Shown here piece by piece: positions 41,400 to 51,014 of a stretch of 64,000 nucleotides of DNA. A model generated the notes under the pieces. That model saw only the letters and a list, made by a program, of their open reading frames with translations, searched no databases and was not told where the DNA came from. The stretch covers positions 248,001 through 312,000 of the forward strand of contig NZ_VJNO01000002.1 of assembly GCF_007096885.1 (NCBI RefSeq), read 5' to 3'. The stretch's first letter is position 1. Each line of letters opens with the position of its first letter. A program made the position numbers and the translations under genes. The DNA comes from Streptomyces sp. 130 (GTDB taxonomy: Bacteria > Actinomycetota > Actinomycetes > Streptomycetales > Streptomycetaceae).

Positions 41400-42071
41400 T
41401 CAGTTGACGGTGACCACCACCGTCTTGGCCGCCTTGTCCTGGAGCCCCTGGCGGTAGGGCTTGTCCGTGAACATCAGCACGATGTTGATCAGCCACCACA
41501 GGCACGGGCAGCACAGCAGCGCCGGCAGCCACAGCACCACGGCCCGCAGGAACGCCGCGCCGGTGTCCGGCACCCTGCCGTCGTTGAGCATCGCGACCCG
41601 CATCTTCAGCAGCCGCTTGCCGAGCGTGCGGCCGTCCTTGTGCGTGAAGTACGTGTCGTACGCGACGTAGCAGACGAGCCCGATCAGCGACCAGAGCAGC
41701 TGATGCCCGCTGTAGGTCTGGGCGAAGACGTCGCTGACGTCGTCGTCGTTGCCGTTGCCGTCCGACATCCCGACCGCGCCGCCCCAGGGCAGCGAGATCA
41801 GGTACAGCGGGATCGAGATGATCAGGAAGTCGATCAGCCGGGCCAGGATGCGCTTGCCCGGCTCCGCGAGCGGCGGCATCCCCGCCAGCGGGTCCGCGCC
41901 GCCGTACGGGCCGCCGCCGTAGGGTCCCGGGCCGTACGGCGGGGGCGGGGGCGGCGGGGCGCTGCCGCCGTAGGGCGAGCCGGACGACGGCGGCGGCTGG
42001 TCCCCGGGCGGCCGCTTCCTGAACGGGTCGTCCTCGGGCGGCTGACCGGGCGGCGGCTGATCGTTGCTCAT
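41400..42071 (-). CDS. RDD family membrane protein (Pro/Gly-rich N-terminus)
   Basis: The 223-residue protein has a Pro/Gly-rich cytoplasmic N-terminus of about 65 residues (GGSAPPPPPPPYGPGPYGGG) and then an RDD domain with the family hallmark: RILARLIDFLIISIPLYLI with conserved Arg and Asp-Asp-type positions, KDGRTLGKRLLKMRV, and helices to the C-terminus. RDD proteins are small membrane proteins, some linked to Na+ or other cation export, with no fixed function. No ribosome site is clear at the ATG at 42071. It is followed upstream on the same strand by a second RDD gene, 76 bases away. Confidence 0.88.
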   Translation of the reverse strand: MSNDQPPPGQPPEDDPFRKRPPGDQPPPSSGSPYGGSAPPPPPPPYGPGPYGGGPYGGADPLAGMPPLAEPGKRILARLIDFLIISIPLYLISLPWGGAVGMSDGNGNDDDVSDVFAQTYSGHQLLWSLIGLVCYVAYDTYFTHKDGRTLGKRLLKMRVAMLNDGRVPDTGAAFLRAVVLWLPALLCCPCLWWLINIVLMFTDKPYRQGLQDKAAKTVVVTVN

Positions 42072-42147
42072 GGGGGCAGTGCATCGCGGGGTCCGGGGCC
42101 CCGCAACGGCTCAGGTGCGTTCGGGGGACGCCGTTCGGCGGACGGCG

Positions 42148-43389
42148 TCAGCCCGCGACGAAGGTCCGGGCCGCCTTGTCGTGCCAGCACTGGCGCCACG
42201 GCCGGTCCACCAGGCACCACAGCACACCGGCGGCCCCCACGACCAGGACGCCCAGCACGCCGTAGACCAGCCACCGGCGCAGCGCGGCGCCGAAGCCGGG
42301 GATCTCGTGGGACTCGATGTCCCGTACGTCGAGCCCGCACAGTTTCTTGCCGGGCGTACGGCCCCACTTCGCGGTCGGCAGCGCGTCGAGGAGTACGCCC
42401 AGCACCAGGAACACCCCCAGCGCCGCGCCGCCCAGCGCGGCCGTGGTGGTGTCCAGCAGCCATACGGTGACCGTCTCGCCGGTCTGCTTCGCCGCGTCGA
42501 TCTTCCCGTCGATGTGGTCCACGGCCCGGCCGGCCAGCGGCACGGCGGCCACGGCGGTGAGCGCGCCCAGCAGCACGGTGTCGATGAGCCGGGCGGCGAA
42601 CCGCTTGCCGAGCGGCGCGGGGCGACCGGACGTCCGCGCCGCGACGAGGTCCCGGAAGGGGTCGTTGGCGGGAGGCTTCCAGGGCGTGACGGGCGCCTGC
42701 GGCGCGGGGTGCGGCTGCGACGGGACGGGCGCCTGGGGCACGGGGTGCGCCTGCGGCGGGACGGGCGCCTGGGGCACGGGACGCGGCTGAGGCGCGGGAT
42801 GCGGCTGCGACGGGACGGGCGCCTGCGACGCGGGATGCGGCTGAGGCTGCGGCGCGGGACGCGCCTGCGGCGCGATGGGCGCCTGCGGCGCGGGGTGGGC
42901 GTTGAGCGTGCGGAGGGTCAGAGTGCCTTCAGCCGGCTCCGGCGTGCCGGTTCCGTCCTCAAGCGCCGGACGGGCTTGGTCCGGCCGGCCGGGCTCGTCA
43001 GCCTCAGCCCGTTGAAACCCGGCCCGTCCGGCGTTCGAGGACGGAACCCTCTGCGCGGGCGGCTTCGCGTCCTCGGGGGCCGGCTCGTCCGGGGCCTCCG
43101 GCCACGCCACCTGCCGCGCGCCGGCGAAGCCGGACTGGCGGGAGGCATCGGCCTGCCAGGCGATGGCGGGTTCGGGGCGGCCGTCCCCGTAACCCTCCTC
43201 GTCGAGGAAGACGGGGCCGGTCTCCTCGACCGCCGCCGGTTCCTCCGGCCCCGGCTTCGGGGCCGGGCGGCTCGTGCCGGGCACCCAGGAGGCGCCGTTC
43301 CAGTAGCGGACGTAACCGGGGATGGACGGGTCGGGGTAATAGCCCTCGCGGGGGCTCTCGTCACCGGGTGCCGGGGTTGGGGCGCTCAT
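42148..43389 (-). CDS. RDD family membrane protein with DUF2510 and long repeat linker
   Basis: The 413-residue protein has an N-terminal DUF2510 module (REGYYPDPSIPGYVRYWNGASWVPGT, residues 16-41). A disordered Pro/Gln/Ala-rich linker of about 200 residues contains tandem PQAPVPSQPHPA-type repeats. A C-terminal RDD domain follows (LGKRFAARLIDTVLLGALT, WGRTPGKKLCGLDV). Within the linker, a 100-bp palindromic repeat (42949-43048) is read in frame. The start is the ATG at 43389; a GTG three bases earlier is equivalent. It may share an operon with the second RDD gene downstream. Confidence 0.88.
   Translation of the reverse strand: MSAPTPAPGDESPREGYYPDPSIPGYVRYWNGASWVPGTSRPAPKPGPEEPAAVEETGPVFLDEEGYGDGRPEPAIAWQADASRQSGFAGARQVAWPEAPDEPAPEDAKPPAQRVPSSNAGRAGFQRAEADEPGRPDQARPALEDGTGTPEPAEGTLTLRTLNAHPAPQAPIAPQARPAPQPQPHPASQAPVPSQPHPAPQPRPVPQAPVPPQAHPVPQAPVPSQPHPAPQAPVTPWKPPANDPFRDLVAARTSGRPAPLGKRFAARLIDTVLLGALTAVAAVPLAGRAVDHIDGKIDAAKQTGETVTVWLLDTTTAALGGAALGVFLVLGVLLDALPTAKWGRTPGKKLCGLDVRDIESHEIPGFGAALRRWLVYGVLGVLVVGAAGVLWCLVDRPWRQCWHDKAARTFVAG
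42949..43048. repeat. REP-like palindromic element inside the RDD gene
   Basis: Two 27-base arms, GGTTCCGTCCTCAAGCG... and ...GCGTTCGAGGACGGAACC, are complementary at 25 of 27 positions across a 46-base centre. This matches the palindromic repeat found between many Streptomyces genes. Here it is translated without a stop, encoding roughly residues 114-147 of the RDD protein. Confidence 0.8.
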
Positions 43390-43596
43390 CACCTGGTCCC
43401 GTATCTCTTCGCGGCCTCAATCAGGGGCTCCACATCTACCAGACGGGTGCGTACCGCCGGGCCGGTCCGGATGTTTGGCCCACTTTCCGGTCACGCGAAC
43501 TTTTTCCGGGAAGTCGCGTAATGGATGGCGTGCGGGGCGCTCTCACCTGTGCGGGCCGGTCGTGGGACCGGCCCCGGAGAACGGAAGGACGCCGTC

Positions 43597-44073
43597 ATGC
43601 ACACCGTCGTGGAACGCGAGCTGGAGCTCAAGCTGGTCCTGTCGCCCGAGCGCAGCATCCCCGTACCGGCCAGGCTGACCTACCGCGCGGAGGACCCGTA
43701 CGCGGTGCACATCACCTTCCACATCACCTCGGACTCGCCGGTGTACTGGACGTTCGCCCGCGATCTGCTGGTGGAGGGGGTGTTCCGGCCGTGCGGGCAG
43801 GGGGATGTGCGGATCTGGCCGACCAAGGTGGACGGGAACGGCGTCATCTGCGTGGCGCTGACGTCGCCGGACGGCAACGCGCTGCTGGAGATGCCGGCCG
43901 CCGCCGTGGCGGTCTGGGTGGAGCGGACGCTGCGCGTGGTGCCGCCGGGTACGGAGACCGAACGGCTCGGCATCGACGAGGGGCTGGCCGAACTCCTCGC
44001 GCCGCTGCCGGCCGACGATCTGTGGATGAGCGACCCGTGGCCGTCGGACGAGTCGCAGGACGGGGAGAGTTGA
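43597..44073 (+). CDS. ssgG: SsgA-like sporulation protein (SsgG-like)
   Basis: The 158-residue protein is a clear member of the SsgA-like family, which is restricted to sporulating actinomycetes. It has the basic features LRLVLSPERSIPVPARLTYRAEDPYAVHITFH and GVVCVALTSPDGNALLEMP-type strands, here varied as GNGVICVALTSPDG. From memory, the gene in this position in S. coelicolor is ssgG (SCO2924), which helps place sporulation septa. I use that name on position and similarity only. The ATG at 43597 follows GGAAGGA. It converges on the flavoenzyme gene. Confidence 0.85.
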   Translation: MHTVVERELELKLVLSPERSIPVPARLTYRAEDPYAVHITFHITSDSPVYWTFARDLLVEGVFRPCGQGDVRIWPTKVDGNGVICVALTSPDGNALLEMPAAAVAVWVERTLRVVPPGTETERLGIDEGLAELLAPLPADDLWMSDPWPSDESQDGES

Positions 44074-44099
44074 GGAGCGGGGGCCCGGGCCGGGGCCGG

Positions 44100-45467
44100 T
44101 CAGAAGACCTTGCCCGGGTTGAGCAGCCCGAGCGGGTCGAACGCCTGCTTGATGCTCCGGTGCAGTTCCACGCCGGTCTCGCCGAGCTCCCGGGCCAGCC
44201 ACTCCTTCTTCAGCACGCCCACCCCGTGCTCGCCGGTGATCGTGCCGCCGAGCGCGAGGCCGAGCGCCATGATCTCGTCGAAGGACTCCCGGGCCCGCCG
44301 GGACTCGTCGGCGTCGGCGGGGTCGAAGCAGACGACGGGGTGGGTGTTGCCGTCCCCCGCGTGGGCGCAGACGCCGATGGTCAGGCCGTACTTCCCGGCG
44401 ATCCGCGCCGTGCCCGCCAGCATCGCGCCGAGCCGCGAGCGCGGTACGCACACGTCGTCGATCATCGTCGCCGGCTTGACGGTCTCCAGCGCGGTCAGCG
44501 ACATCCGCCGGGCCTGGAGCAGCATCTCGGACTCGGCCGCGTCCTCGGCGGGGACCACGTCGGTGGCGCCGGCGGCGGTGCACAGGGCGGCGACGGCGGC
44601 GAGGTCGGCGGCCGGGTCCGGGGTGTCGAAGGCGGCGAGCAGCAGGGCCTCCGTGGTCTCGGGGAGGCCCATGCCCGCCATCCGGTTGACCGCCTGGACG
44701 GTCGTACGGTCCATCAGTTCGAGGAGTGACGGGGTGTGGCCGCCCTCCATGATCCGGCAGACCGCGTCGCAGGCGTCCGCCGCGTCGGCGAACTCGGCGG
44801 CCAGGGCGAGTTGCCGGGGCGGCCGGGGCTTCAGCGCGAGGACGGCCTTCACGACGACGCCGAGGCTGCCCTCGGAGCCCACGAAGAGGCGGGTGAGGTC
44901 GTATCCGGCGACGCCCTTGGCGGTGCGGCGGCCGGTGCTGAGCAGGCGCCCGTCCGCGAGGACGACGTCGAGGCCGAGGACGTATTCGGCGGTGACCCCG
45001 TACTTGACGCAGCACAGGCCGCCGGACGCGGTGCCGATGTTGCCGCCGATGGTGCACATCTCCCAGCTGGAGGGGTCCGGCGGGTAGTACAGGCCGTGCT
45101 CGTCCACCGCGCGGGACAGCACGGCGTTGACCACCCCGGGCTCGACCACGGCGATCCGGTCGACGGGGCTGATCTCCAGGATGCGGTCCATCTTCACCAG
45201 GGAGAGCACGATGCAGCCGTCCGTGGCGTTGGCGGCGCCCGACAGGCCCGTGCGGGCCCCCTGCGGGACGACGGGGACGCGCAGTGCGGTGGCGGTGCGC
45301 ATGACGTGCTGGACCTGTTCCACGGTGCGCGGGAGCACGACCGCGGCGGGGGTGCCGGCCTCGCAGAAGCTCGCCATGTCGTGGGCGTAGGAGGCGGTGA
45401 CGTCCGGGTCGGTGAGCACGGCCCCGGCGGGAAGACCCGCCCGCAGCTGTTCGAGGAGATCGTCCAT
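44100..45467 (-). CDS. FAD-linked oxidase (glycolate/D-lactate oxidase GlcD-like)
   Basis: The 455-residue flavoprotein has the FAD_binding_4 fold: residues around VPVVPQGARTGLSGAA bind FAD, then TIGGNIGTASGG and EGSLGVVVKAVLAL. The C-terminal FAD-oxidase half contains ICAHAGDGNTHP (here GVCAHAGDGNTHPVV) and TGEHGVGVLKKEWL. It oxidises a 2-hydroxy acid such as glycolate or D-lactate to the 2-keto acid; the substrate is not fixed by sequence. The start at the ATG 45467 is family-typical; the ribosome site is weak. It is divergent from the TPR protein gene. Confidence 0.92.
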   Translation of the reverse strand: MDDLLEQLRAGLPAGAVLTDPDVTASYAHDMASFCEAGTPAAVVLPRTVEQVQHVMRTATALRVPVVPQGARTGLSGAANATDGCIVLSLVKMDRILEISPVDRIAVVEPGVVNAVLSRAVDEHGLYYPPDPSSWEMCTIGGNIGTASGGLCCVKYGVTAEYVLGLDVVLADGRLLSTGRRTAKGVAGYDLTRLFVGSEGSLGVVVKAVLALKPRPPRQLALAAEFADAADACDAVCRIMEGGHTPSLLELMDRTTVQAVNRMAGMGLPETTEALLLAAFDTPDPAADLAAVAALCTAAGATDVVPAEDAAESEMLLQARRMSLTALETVKPATMIDDVCVPRSRLGAMLAGTARIAGKYGLTIGVCAHAGDGNTHPVVCFDPADADESRRARESFDEIMALGLALGGTITGEHGVGVLKKEWLARELGETGVELHRSIKQAFDPLGLLNPGKVF

Positions 45468-45564
45468 GATCCAAGCGTGACACCCGGGCCCATTGGTGTG
45501 AACCCGTCTGCGGTGACGATCCCAAGGCTCGGTGTGATCTTCATACTGACGCACAGTGAGCGGC

Positions 45565-47271
45565 ATGGATCTCACGCCTCAGCAGCCCCCGGGGGCCTCC
45601 GGGCCCGAGTACTCCTTCGACACCGACTGGCCCGCCCCGGACGCGGCACGGCCGGACCCCGCGTCCCTGGCAGAGCCGCCGCCCCCCACGATGCGGACAA
45701 CGCTGCGGCGGGCCGCCTTCGGCATGGTGGCGGGCGCCGTCCTGGTGACCGGCGCGGTGGTCGCGGTGCCCGACGACGACAAGGAAGCGGCCCCGCCCGT
45801 GGCCGGCCCGGTCTCGCGGGCGATGAGCGCGACGGCCGCCGGCTCCCCCGCCGCGCTCGCCGATCTGAGGGCGCTCGTCGGGGACCGGCAGAAGTGGGTG
45901 GGCACGCACCCCTCGGACGCGGACTCCTGGGCGGTGCTGGGTTCGGCGTACGTGGAGGTGGGGCGGCGGGCCGCCGACCCGGCGTACTACACCCGGGCCG
46001 AGCAGGCGCTGAAGCGGTCGCTGGACGTGCGCCCCGGCGAGAGCGGCAACACGGCCGCCTGGGTGGGCCTCGCCTCCCTGGCCAACGCCCGCCGCGACTT
46101 CGTGACCGCCAGGAAGTGGGGCGAGACGGTCCGCAAGCGCGCGCCGAAGGAGTGGACGGTCTACCCCCAGCTGATCGACGCCTACAACGGCCTCGGCGAC
46201 CAGAAGTCCGCGATCACCGCCGTGGAGCGGTTCACCGAGCTGCGGGCCGGGGTCCCGGCGCTGGGCCGGGCCGCCGAGATGTACCGCGACCGGGGCTGGC
46301 GCGAGGACGCGCTGGCCACCGCGCAGGACGCGGCGAACCGGGCGGGGACGCCCGCCGAGAAGGCCGCCTGCCTGACCAGGCTCGGGGACCTGGCCTGGGA
46401 GCGGGGCGAGCCGAAGGAGGCCGTGGCGCAGTACGGGTCGGCGCTGCGCGTGGAGAAGGGCCACCATCCGGCGCTCGCCGGGCGGGCCCGGGCACTGGCC
46501 GCCCTCGGGCGCACCGACGAGGCGGTGCGGGACTACCAGGCCGCCCTGGCGAAGTCGCCGCGCCCGGGCTACCTGCTCGAACTGGGCGAGCTGTACGAGT
46601 CGCTGGGGCTCGACGGCGACTCGGTGGGCCAGTACGAGAAGCTGCGGGCGGCCCTGGACCGGGGCAAGGCGCGCGGTGTGGACGAGTCGCTGCTCCTGGG
46701 CCGTTTCGAGGCCGCGCACGGCGACGCGGACGCGGCGGTGGAGCTGCTGCGGGCGGAGTGGGAGCGGGGGCACCGCAGCGCGGCGGTGGCGGACGCGCTG
46801 GGCTGGGCGCTGCACCGGTCGGGCGACTCGGACGGGGCGCTGGAGTACGCGCAGCGGGCCGTGGACTCGGGCGGGCAGAACGCCTCGTACGCGTATCACC
46901 TGGGCATGGTGCAGCGGGCGCTGGGCGACTACGGCTCGGCGCGCCGCCGGCTGGAGGGGGCGCTGCGGACCAACCCGGAGTTCTCGCCGCTGGACGCGCC
47001 ACTGGCCCGGGAGGCGCTGGACGACCTGGGCGAGCCGCCGGCGGGCGGCCCGGCGGACATGCGGCCGCCGGCCCCGGAGCCGCAGGCCCCGCAGGCCCCG
47101 GCGCCCCAGGCCCCGGCCCCGCAGCCCCCCGCGCCGCAGGCCCCGGCACCGCAGCGGCAGCCCGCGCCCGGCGGCGGTCCGGCGCCCGGCCCGGCCGGCC
47201 CGGCGCCCGCGGCGGCCGTCGCGCAGGCCCCCGTACAGCCGTCACCGGCGCCGGCGGCGGCCGTTCGCTGA
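45565..47271 (+). CDS. TPR protein with N-terminal membrane anchor
   Basis: The 568-residue protein has an N-terminal cytoplasmic segment, a transmembrane helix at about residues 51-70 (AAFGMVAGAVLVTGAVVAV), and tetratricopeptide repeats over about residues 120-480 (WAVLGSAYVEVGRRA, AWVGLASLANARRDF and so on). The C-terminal tail is Pro/Ala/Gln-rich (about 90 residues). TPR arrays mediate protein interaction; the partner is unknown. The topology places the repeats outside the membrane. The ATG at 45565 follows GAG. It converges on hpd, with a terminator between them. Confidence 0.85.
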   Translation: MDLTPQQPPGASGPEYSFDTDWPAPDAARPDPASLAEPPPPTMRTTLRRAAFGMVAGAVLVTGAVVAVPDDDKEAAPPVAGPVSRAMSATAAGSPAALADLRALVGDRQKWVGTHPSDADSWAVLGSAYVEVGRRAADPAYYTRAEQALKRSLDVRPGESGNTAAWVGLASLANARRDFVTARKWGETVRKRAPKEWTVYPQLIDAYNGLGDQKSAITAVERFTELRAGVPALGRAAEMYRDRGWREDALATAQDAANRAGTPAEKAACLTRLGDLAWERGEPKEAVAQYGSALRVEKGHHPALAGRARALAALGRTDEAVRDYQAALAKSPRPGYLLELGELYESLGLDGDSVGQYEKLRAALDRGKARGVDESLLLGRFEAAHGDADAAVELLRAEWERGHRSAAVADALGWALHRSGDSDGALEYAQRAVDSGGQNASYAYHLGMVQRALGDYGSARRRLEGALRTNPEFSPLDAPLAREALDDLGEPPAGGPADMRPPAPEPQAPQAPAPQAPAPQPPAPQAPAPQRQPAPGGGPAPGPAGPAPAAAVAQAPVQPSPAPAAAVR

Positions 47272-47293
47272 CGTACCGGCCGGCGCGGCGGAG

Positions 47294-47324
47294 GAGGGGC
47301 GGGCCGGAGAGCGGCCCGCCCCTC
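47294..47324. terminator. Bidirectional terminator between the TPR gene and hpd
   Basis: GAGGGGCGGGCCG and CGGCCCGCCCCTC form a perfect 13-bp stem with a 5-base loop, between convergent genes. Confidence 0.9.
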
Positions 47325-47340
47325 ACTCACGCCCCGCGGG

Positions 47341-48612
<1,272 letters not shown>

Positions 48613-48629
48613 CCGACGGAGGCCGGGAC

Positions 48630-49103
48630 ATGGCGATCGACCGACTCGACGGGCGGCTCATCGTGCTGCTCGCGCGTGAACCCAGGATCGGGGTCCTGGA
48701 GGCGTCGCGCAGGCTGGGCGTGGCACGCGGGACGGTGCAGGCGCGGCTGGACCGCCTTCAGTCCAATGGCGTCATCCGCGGTTTCGGTCCGGACGTCGAT
48801 CCGGCGGCCCTCGGCTATCCGGTCACCGCGTTCGCGACGCTGGAGATCAAACAGGGTCAAGGGGCCGACGTACGGGCGCACTTGAGCGGCGTACCGGAGG
48901 TCCTCGAACTGCACACCACCACCGGGCACGGGGACATGCTGTGCCGGCTCGTGGCCCGGTCCAACGCGGATCTCCAGCGGGTGATCGACCGCGTTGTCGG
49001 ATTTGATGGCATCGTCCGGGCCTCCACGGCCATCGTCATGGAGAACGCCGTGCCGCTGCGCGTCATCCCGCTGGTGGAACAGGCGGCACGGGACACCGAC
49101 TGA
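48630..49103 (+). CDS. Lrp/AsnC family transcriptional regulator
   Basis: The 157-residue protein has an N-terminal helix-turn-helix (IDRLDGRLIVLLAREPRIGVLEASRRLGVARGTVQARLDRLQSNGVI) and a C-terminal RAM ligand-sensing domain (TAFATLEIKQG, VLELHTTTGHGDMLCRLVARSN). It is divergent from hpd and is therefore the likely regulator of tyrosine breakdown, responding to tyrosine or 4-hydroxyphenylpyruvate; this is inferred from position. The ATG at 48630 has GGAGG upstream. A direct repeat right before the start suggests autoregulation. Confidence 0.93.
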   Translation: MAIDRLDGRLIVLLAREPRIGVLEASRRLGVARGTVQARLDRLQSNGVIRGFGPDVDPAALGYPVTAFATLEIKQGQGADVRAHLSGVPEVLELHTTTGHGDMLCRLVARSNADLQRVIDRVVGFDGIVRASTAIVMENAVPLRVIPLVEQAARDTD

Positions 49104-49117
49104 GCCGAGGAGGACGG

Positions 49118-49765
49118 GTGAGCTTCTGGGAGTACGTGGCCAACCGTCATCAGCAGTTGCTCACCGACGCCTTCCAGCACGTCAGCGCGGTCTTCCAGTG
49201 CATGGTCATCGCCACCGTGCTCGGTGTCCTGATCGGGGTCGTCAGCTACCGCAGCGGCTGGGGCTCCTCGGTGGCGATCACCTCGACGGCGACCGTGCTC
49301 ACCATCCCGTCCCTGGCCGCCATCGGTCTGCTCATCCCGCTGGTCGGCCTCGGCGTCGCACCCACGGTGATCACGCTGACGCTGTACGGGCTGCTCCCCG
49401 TCGTCCGCAACGCGATCGTGGGCCTGCGCGGCGTCGATCCGGCCCTGGTGGACGCGGCGAAGGGCATCGGGATGTCGCGGACCACGCGGCTGTTCAAGGT
49501 GGAGCTGCCGCTGGCCTGGCCGCCGATCCTGACCGGCATCCGGGTCTCCACGCAGATGCTGATGGGGATCGCCGCCATCGCCGCGTACGCCTCCGGGCCC
49601 GGCCTCGGCAACGAGATCTTCCGGGGCATCGCCTCGCTGGGCAGCGCCAACGCGATCAACCAGGTGCTCGCGGGCACGCTCGGCATCGTCATCCTCGCCC
49701 TGCTCTTCGACGCCGCGTACGTCCTGCTGGGCCGGCTCACCATCCCGAGGGGCATCCGTGTCTGA
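49118..49765 (+). CDS. Osmoprotectant ABC transporter permease (OpuC/ProW type, first subunit)
   Basis: The 215-residue membrane protein has about five helices and the binding-protein-dependent permease motif VDAAKGIGMSRTTRLFKVELPLAWPPILTGI, which contacts the ATPase. It belongs to the glycine betaine/carnitine/choline family. The start is GTG at 49118 with GGAGGA. It overlaps the ATPase gene by eight bases, so it is the first gene of a tightly coupled four-gene operon with the ATPase, a second permease and a lipoprotein. Confidence 0.9.
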   Translation: MSFWEYVANRHQQLLTDAFQHVSAVFQCMVIATVLGVLIGVVSYRSGWGSSVAITSTATVLTIPSLAAIGLLIPLVGLGVAPTVITLTLYGLLPVVRNAIVGLRGVDPALVDAAKGIGMSRTTRLFKVELPLAWPPILTGIRVSTQMLMGIAAIAAYASGPGLGNEIFRGIASLGSANAINQVLAGTLGIVILALLFDAAYVLLGRLTIPRGIRV

Positions 49766-51014
49766 GACCTCGACCGAGACCGCGTCGGAGCCGGTGGCCA
49801 CCTCCGGCGCCGCCATCCAGCTGGAGAACCTGTCCAAGCGCTACCCGGGCAACCCGAGCCCCGCCGTGGAGAACGTCTCCATGGAGATCAAGGCCGGCGA
49901 GACCGTGATCTTCGTGGGCCCGTCCGGCTGCGGGAAGTCCACCACGCTGAAGATGATCAACCGGCTGATCGAGCCCACCTCGGGCCGCATCCGGATCGAC
50001 GACGAGGACGTCACCGACATCGACCCGGTGAAGCTGCGCCGGAAGATCGGATACGCCATCCAGTCCTCCGGGCTCTTCCCGCACATGACGGTCGCCGAGA
50101 ACATCGCCCTGGTCCCGAAGATGGTGGGCTGGTCCAAGTCCCGGGTGAAGGACCGGGTCGAGGAGATGCTGGACCTGGTCGGGCTCGATCCGCGCGAGTT
50201 CCACGGCCGCTATCCGCGCGCCCTGTCCGGCGGGCAGCAGCAGCGCGTGGGCGTGGCCCGGGCGCTGGCCGCCGACCCGCCGGTGCTGCTGATGGACGAG
50301 CCGTTCGGCGCGGTCGACCCGATCACCCGCGACCACCTCCAGGACGAGCTGATCCGGCTCCAGCACGAGCTGCACAAGACGATCGTCTTCGTCACCCACG
50401 ACTTCGACGAGGCGATCAAGCTGGGCGACCGGATCGCGGTGCTGCGCGAGCGCTCGCACATCGCGCAGTTCGACACCCCGGAGGCCATCCTCACCAATCC
50501 GACGGACGACTTCGTCTCCGGCTTCGTCGGCGCGGGTGCGGCGCTGAAGCGGCTCAACCTGACCCGGGTGCGGGAGGTGGAGATCGCCGACTTCCCGACC
50601 GTGACGGTGGACGACCCGCTCCAGTCGATCTTCAACAAGCTGCGCAGCGGCTCGCACAACGAGCTGCTGATGCTGGACCGCCGGGGCCGCCCCTACAAGT
50701 GGCTGCGGCGCGGCGACCTGATGCGGGCCCGGGGCTCCCTGGCGCGCGCCGGGCAGCTGGTCCACGACACGGTGACCCGGGACGCGACCCTGCACGACGC
50801 GCTGGAGGCGGTGCTCACCGACAGCGGCGGGCGGGTCGCGGTGACCGGGCGGCGCGGTGAGTTCACCGGGGTGGTGGACATGCACACCCTGATGAACTCG
50901 GTGCACGAGCTCCTGGAGGCGGACCGGCTCGCCGCCATCGAGCACCAGCACGATCTGGAGGAGCTGCGGGTCCACCAGACCGCCGAGGAGCTGGAGGGCG
51001 GTGCGGGCGCATGA
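49758..51014 (+). CDS. Osmoprotectant ABC transporter ATP-binding protein (OpuCA/ProV type, with CBS domains)
   Basis: The 418-residue ATPase has Walker A (GPSGCGKS), signature (LSGGQQQRVGVARALA), Walker B (VLLMDEPFGAVD) and the switch His (VTHD) in residues 20-260. C-terminal CBS-type domains follow (VTVDDPLQSIFNKL and VTRDATLHDALEAV), characteristic of osmoregulated OpuC-like transporters and thought to sense ionic strength. The GTG at 49758 overlaps the upstream permease. The next permease overlaps by four bases (ATGA). Confidence 0.95.
   Translation: MSETSTETASEPVATSGAAIQLENLSKRYPGNPSPAVENVSMEIKAGETVIFVGPSGCGKSTTLKMINRLIEPTSGRIRIDDEDVTDIDPVKLRRKIGYAIQSSGLFPHMTVAENIALVPKMVGWSKSRVKDRVEEMLDLVGLDPREFHGRYPRALSGGQQQRVGVARALAADPPVLLMDEPFGAVDPITRDHLQDELIRLQHELHKTIVFVTHDFDEAIKLGDRIAVLRERSHIAQFDTPEAILTNPTDDFVSGFVGAGAALKRLNLTRVREVEIADFPTVTVDDPLQSIFNKLRSGSHNELLMLDRRGRPYKWLRRGDLMRARGSLARAGQLVHDTVTRDATLHDALEAVLTDSGGRVAVTGRRGEFTGVVDMHTLMNSVHELLEADRLAAIEHQHDLEELRVHQTAEELEGGAGA

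Noticed and set aside
42690..42905. A CRISPR-like periodic array in the RDD gene
   Set aside because: The units are directly adjacent and encode PQAPVP-type residues in frame; there are no variable spacers and no cas genes.
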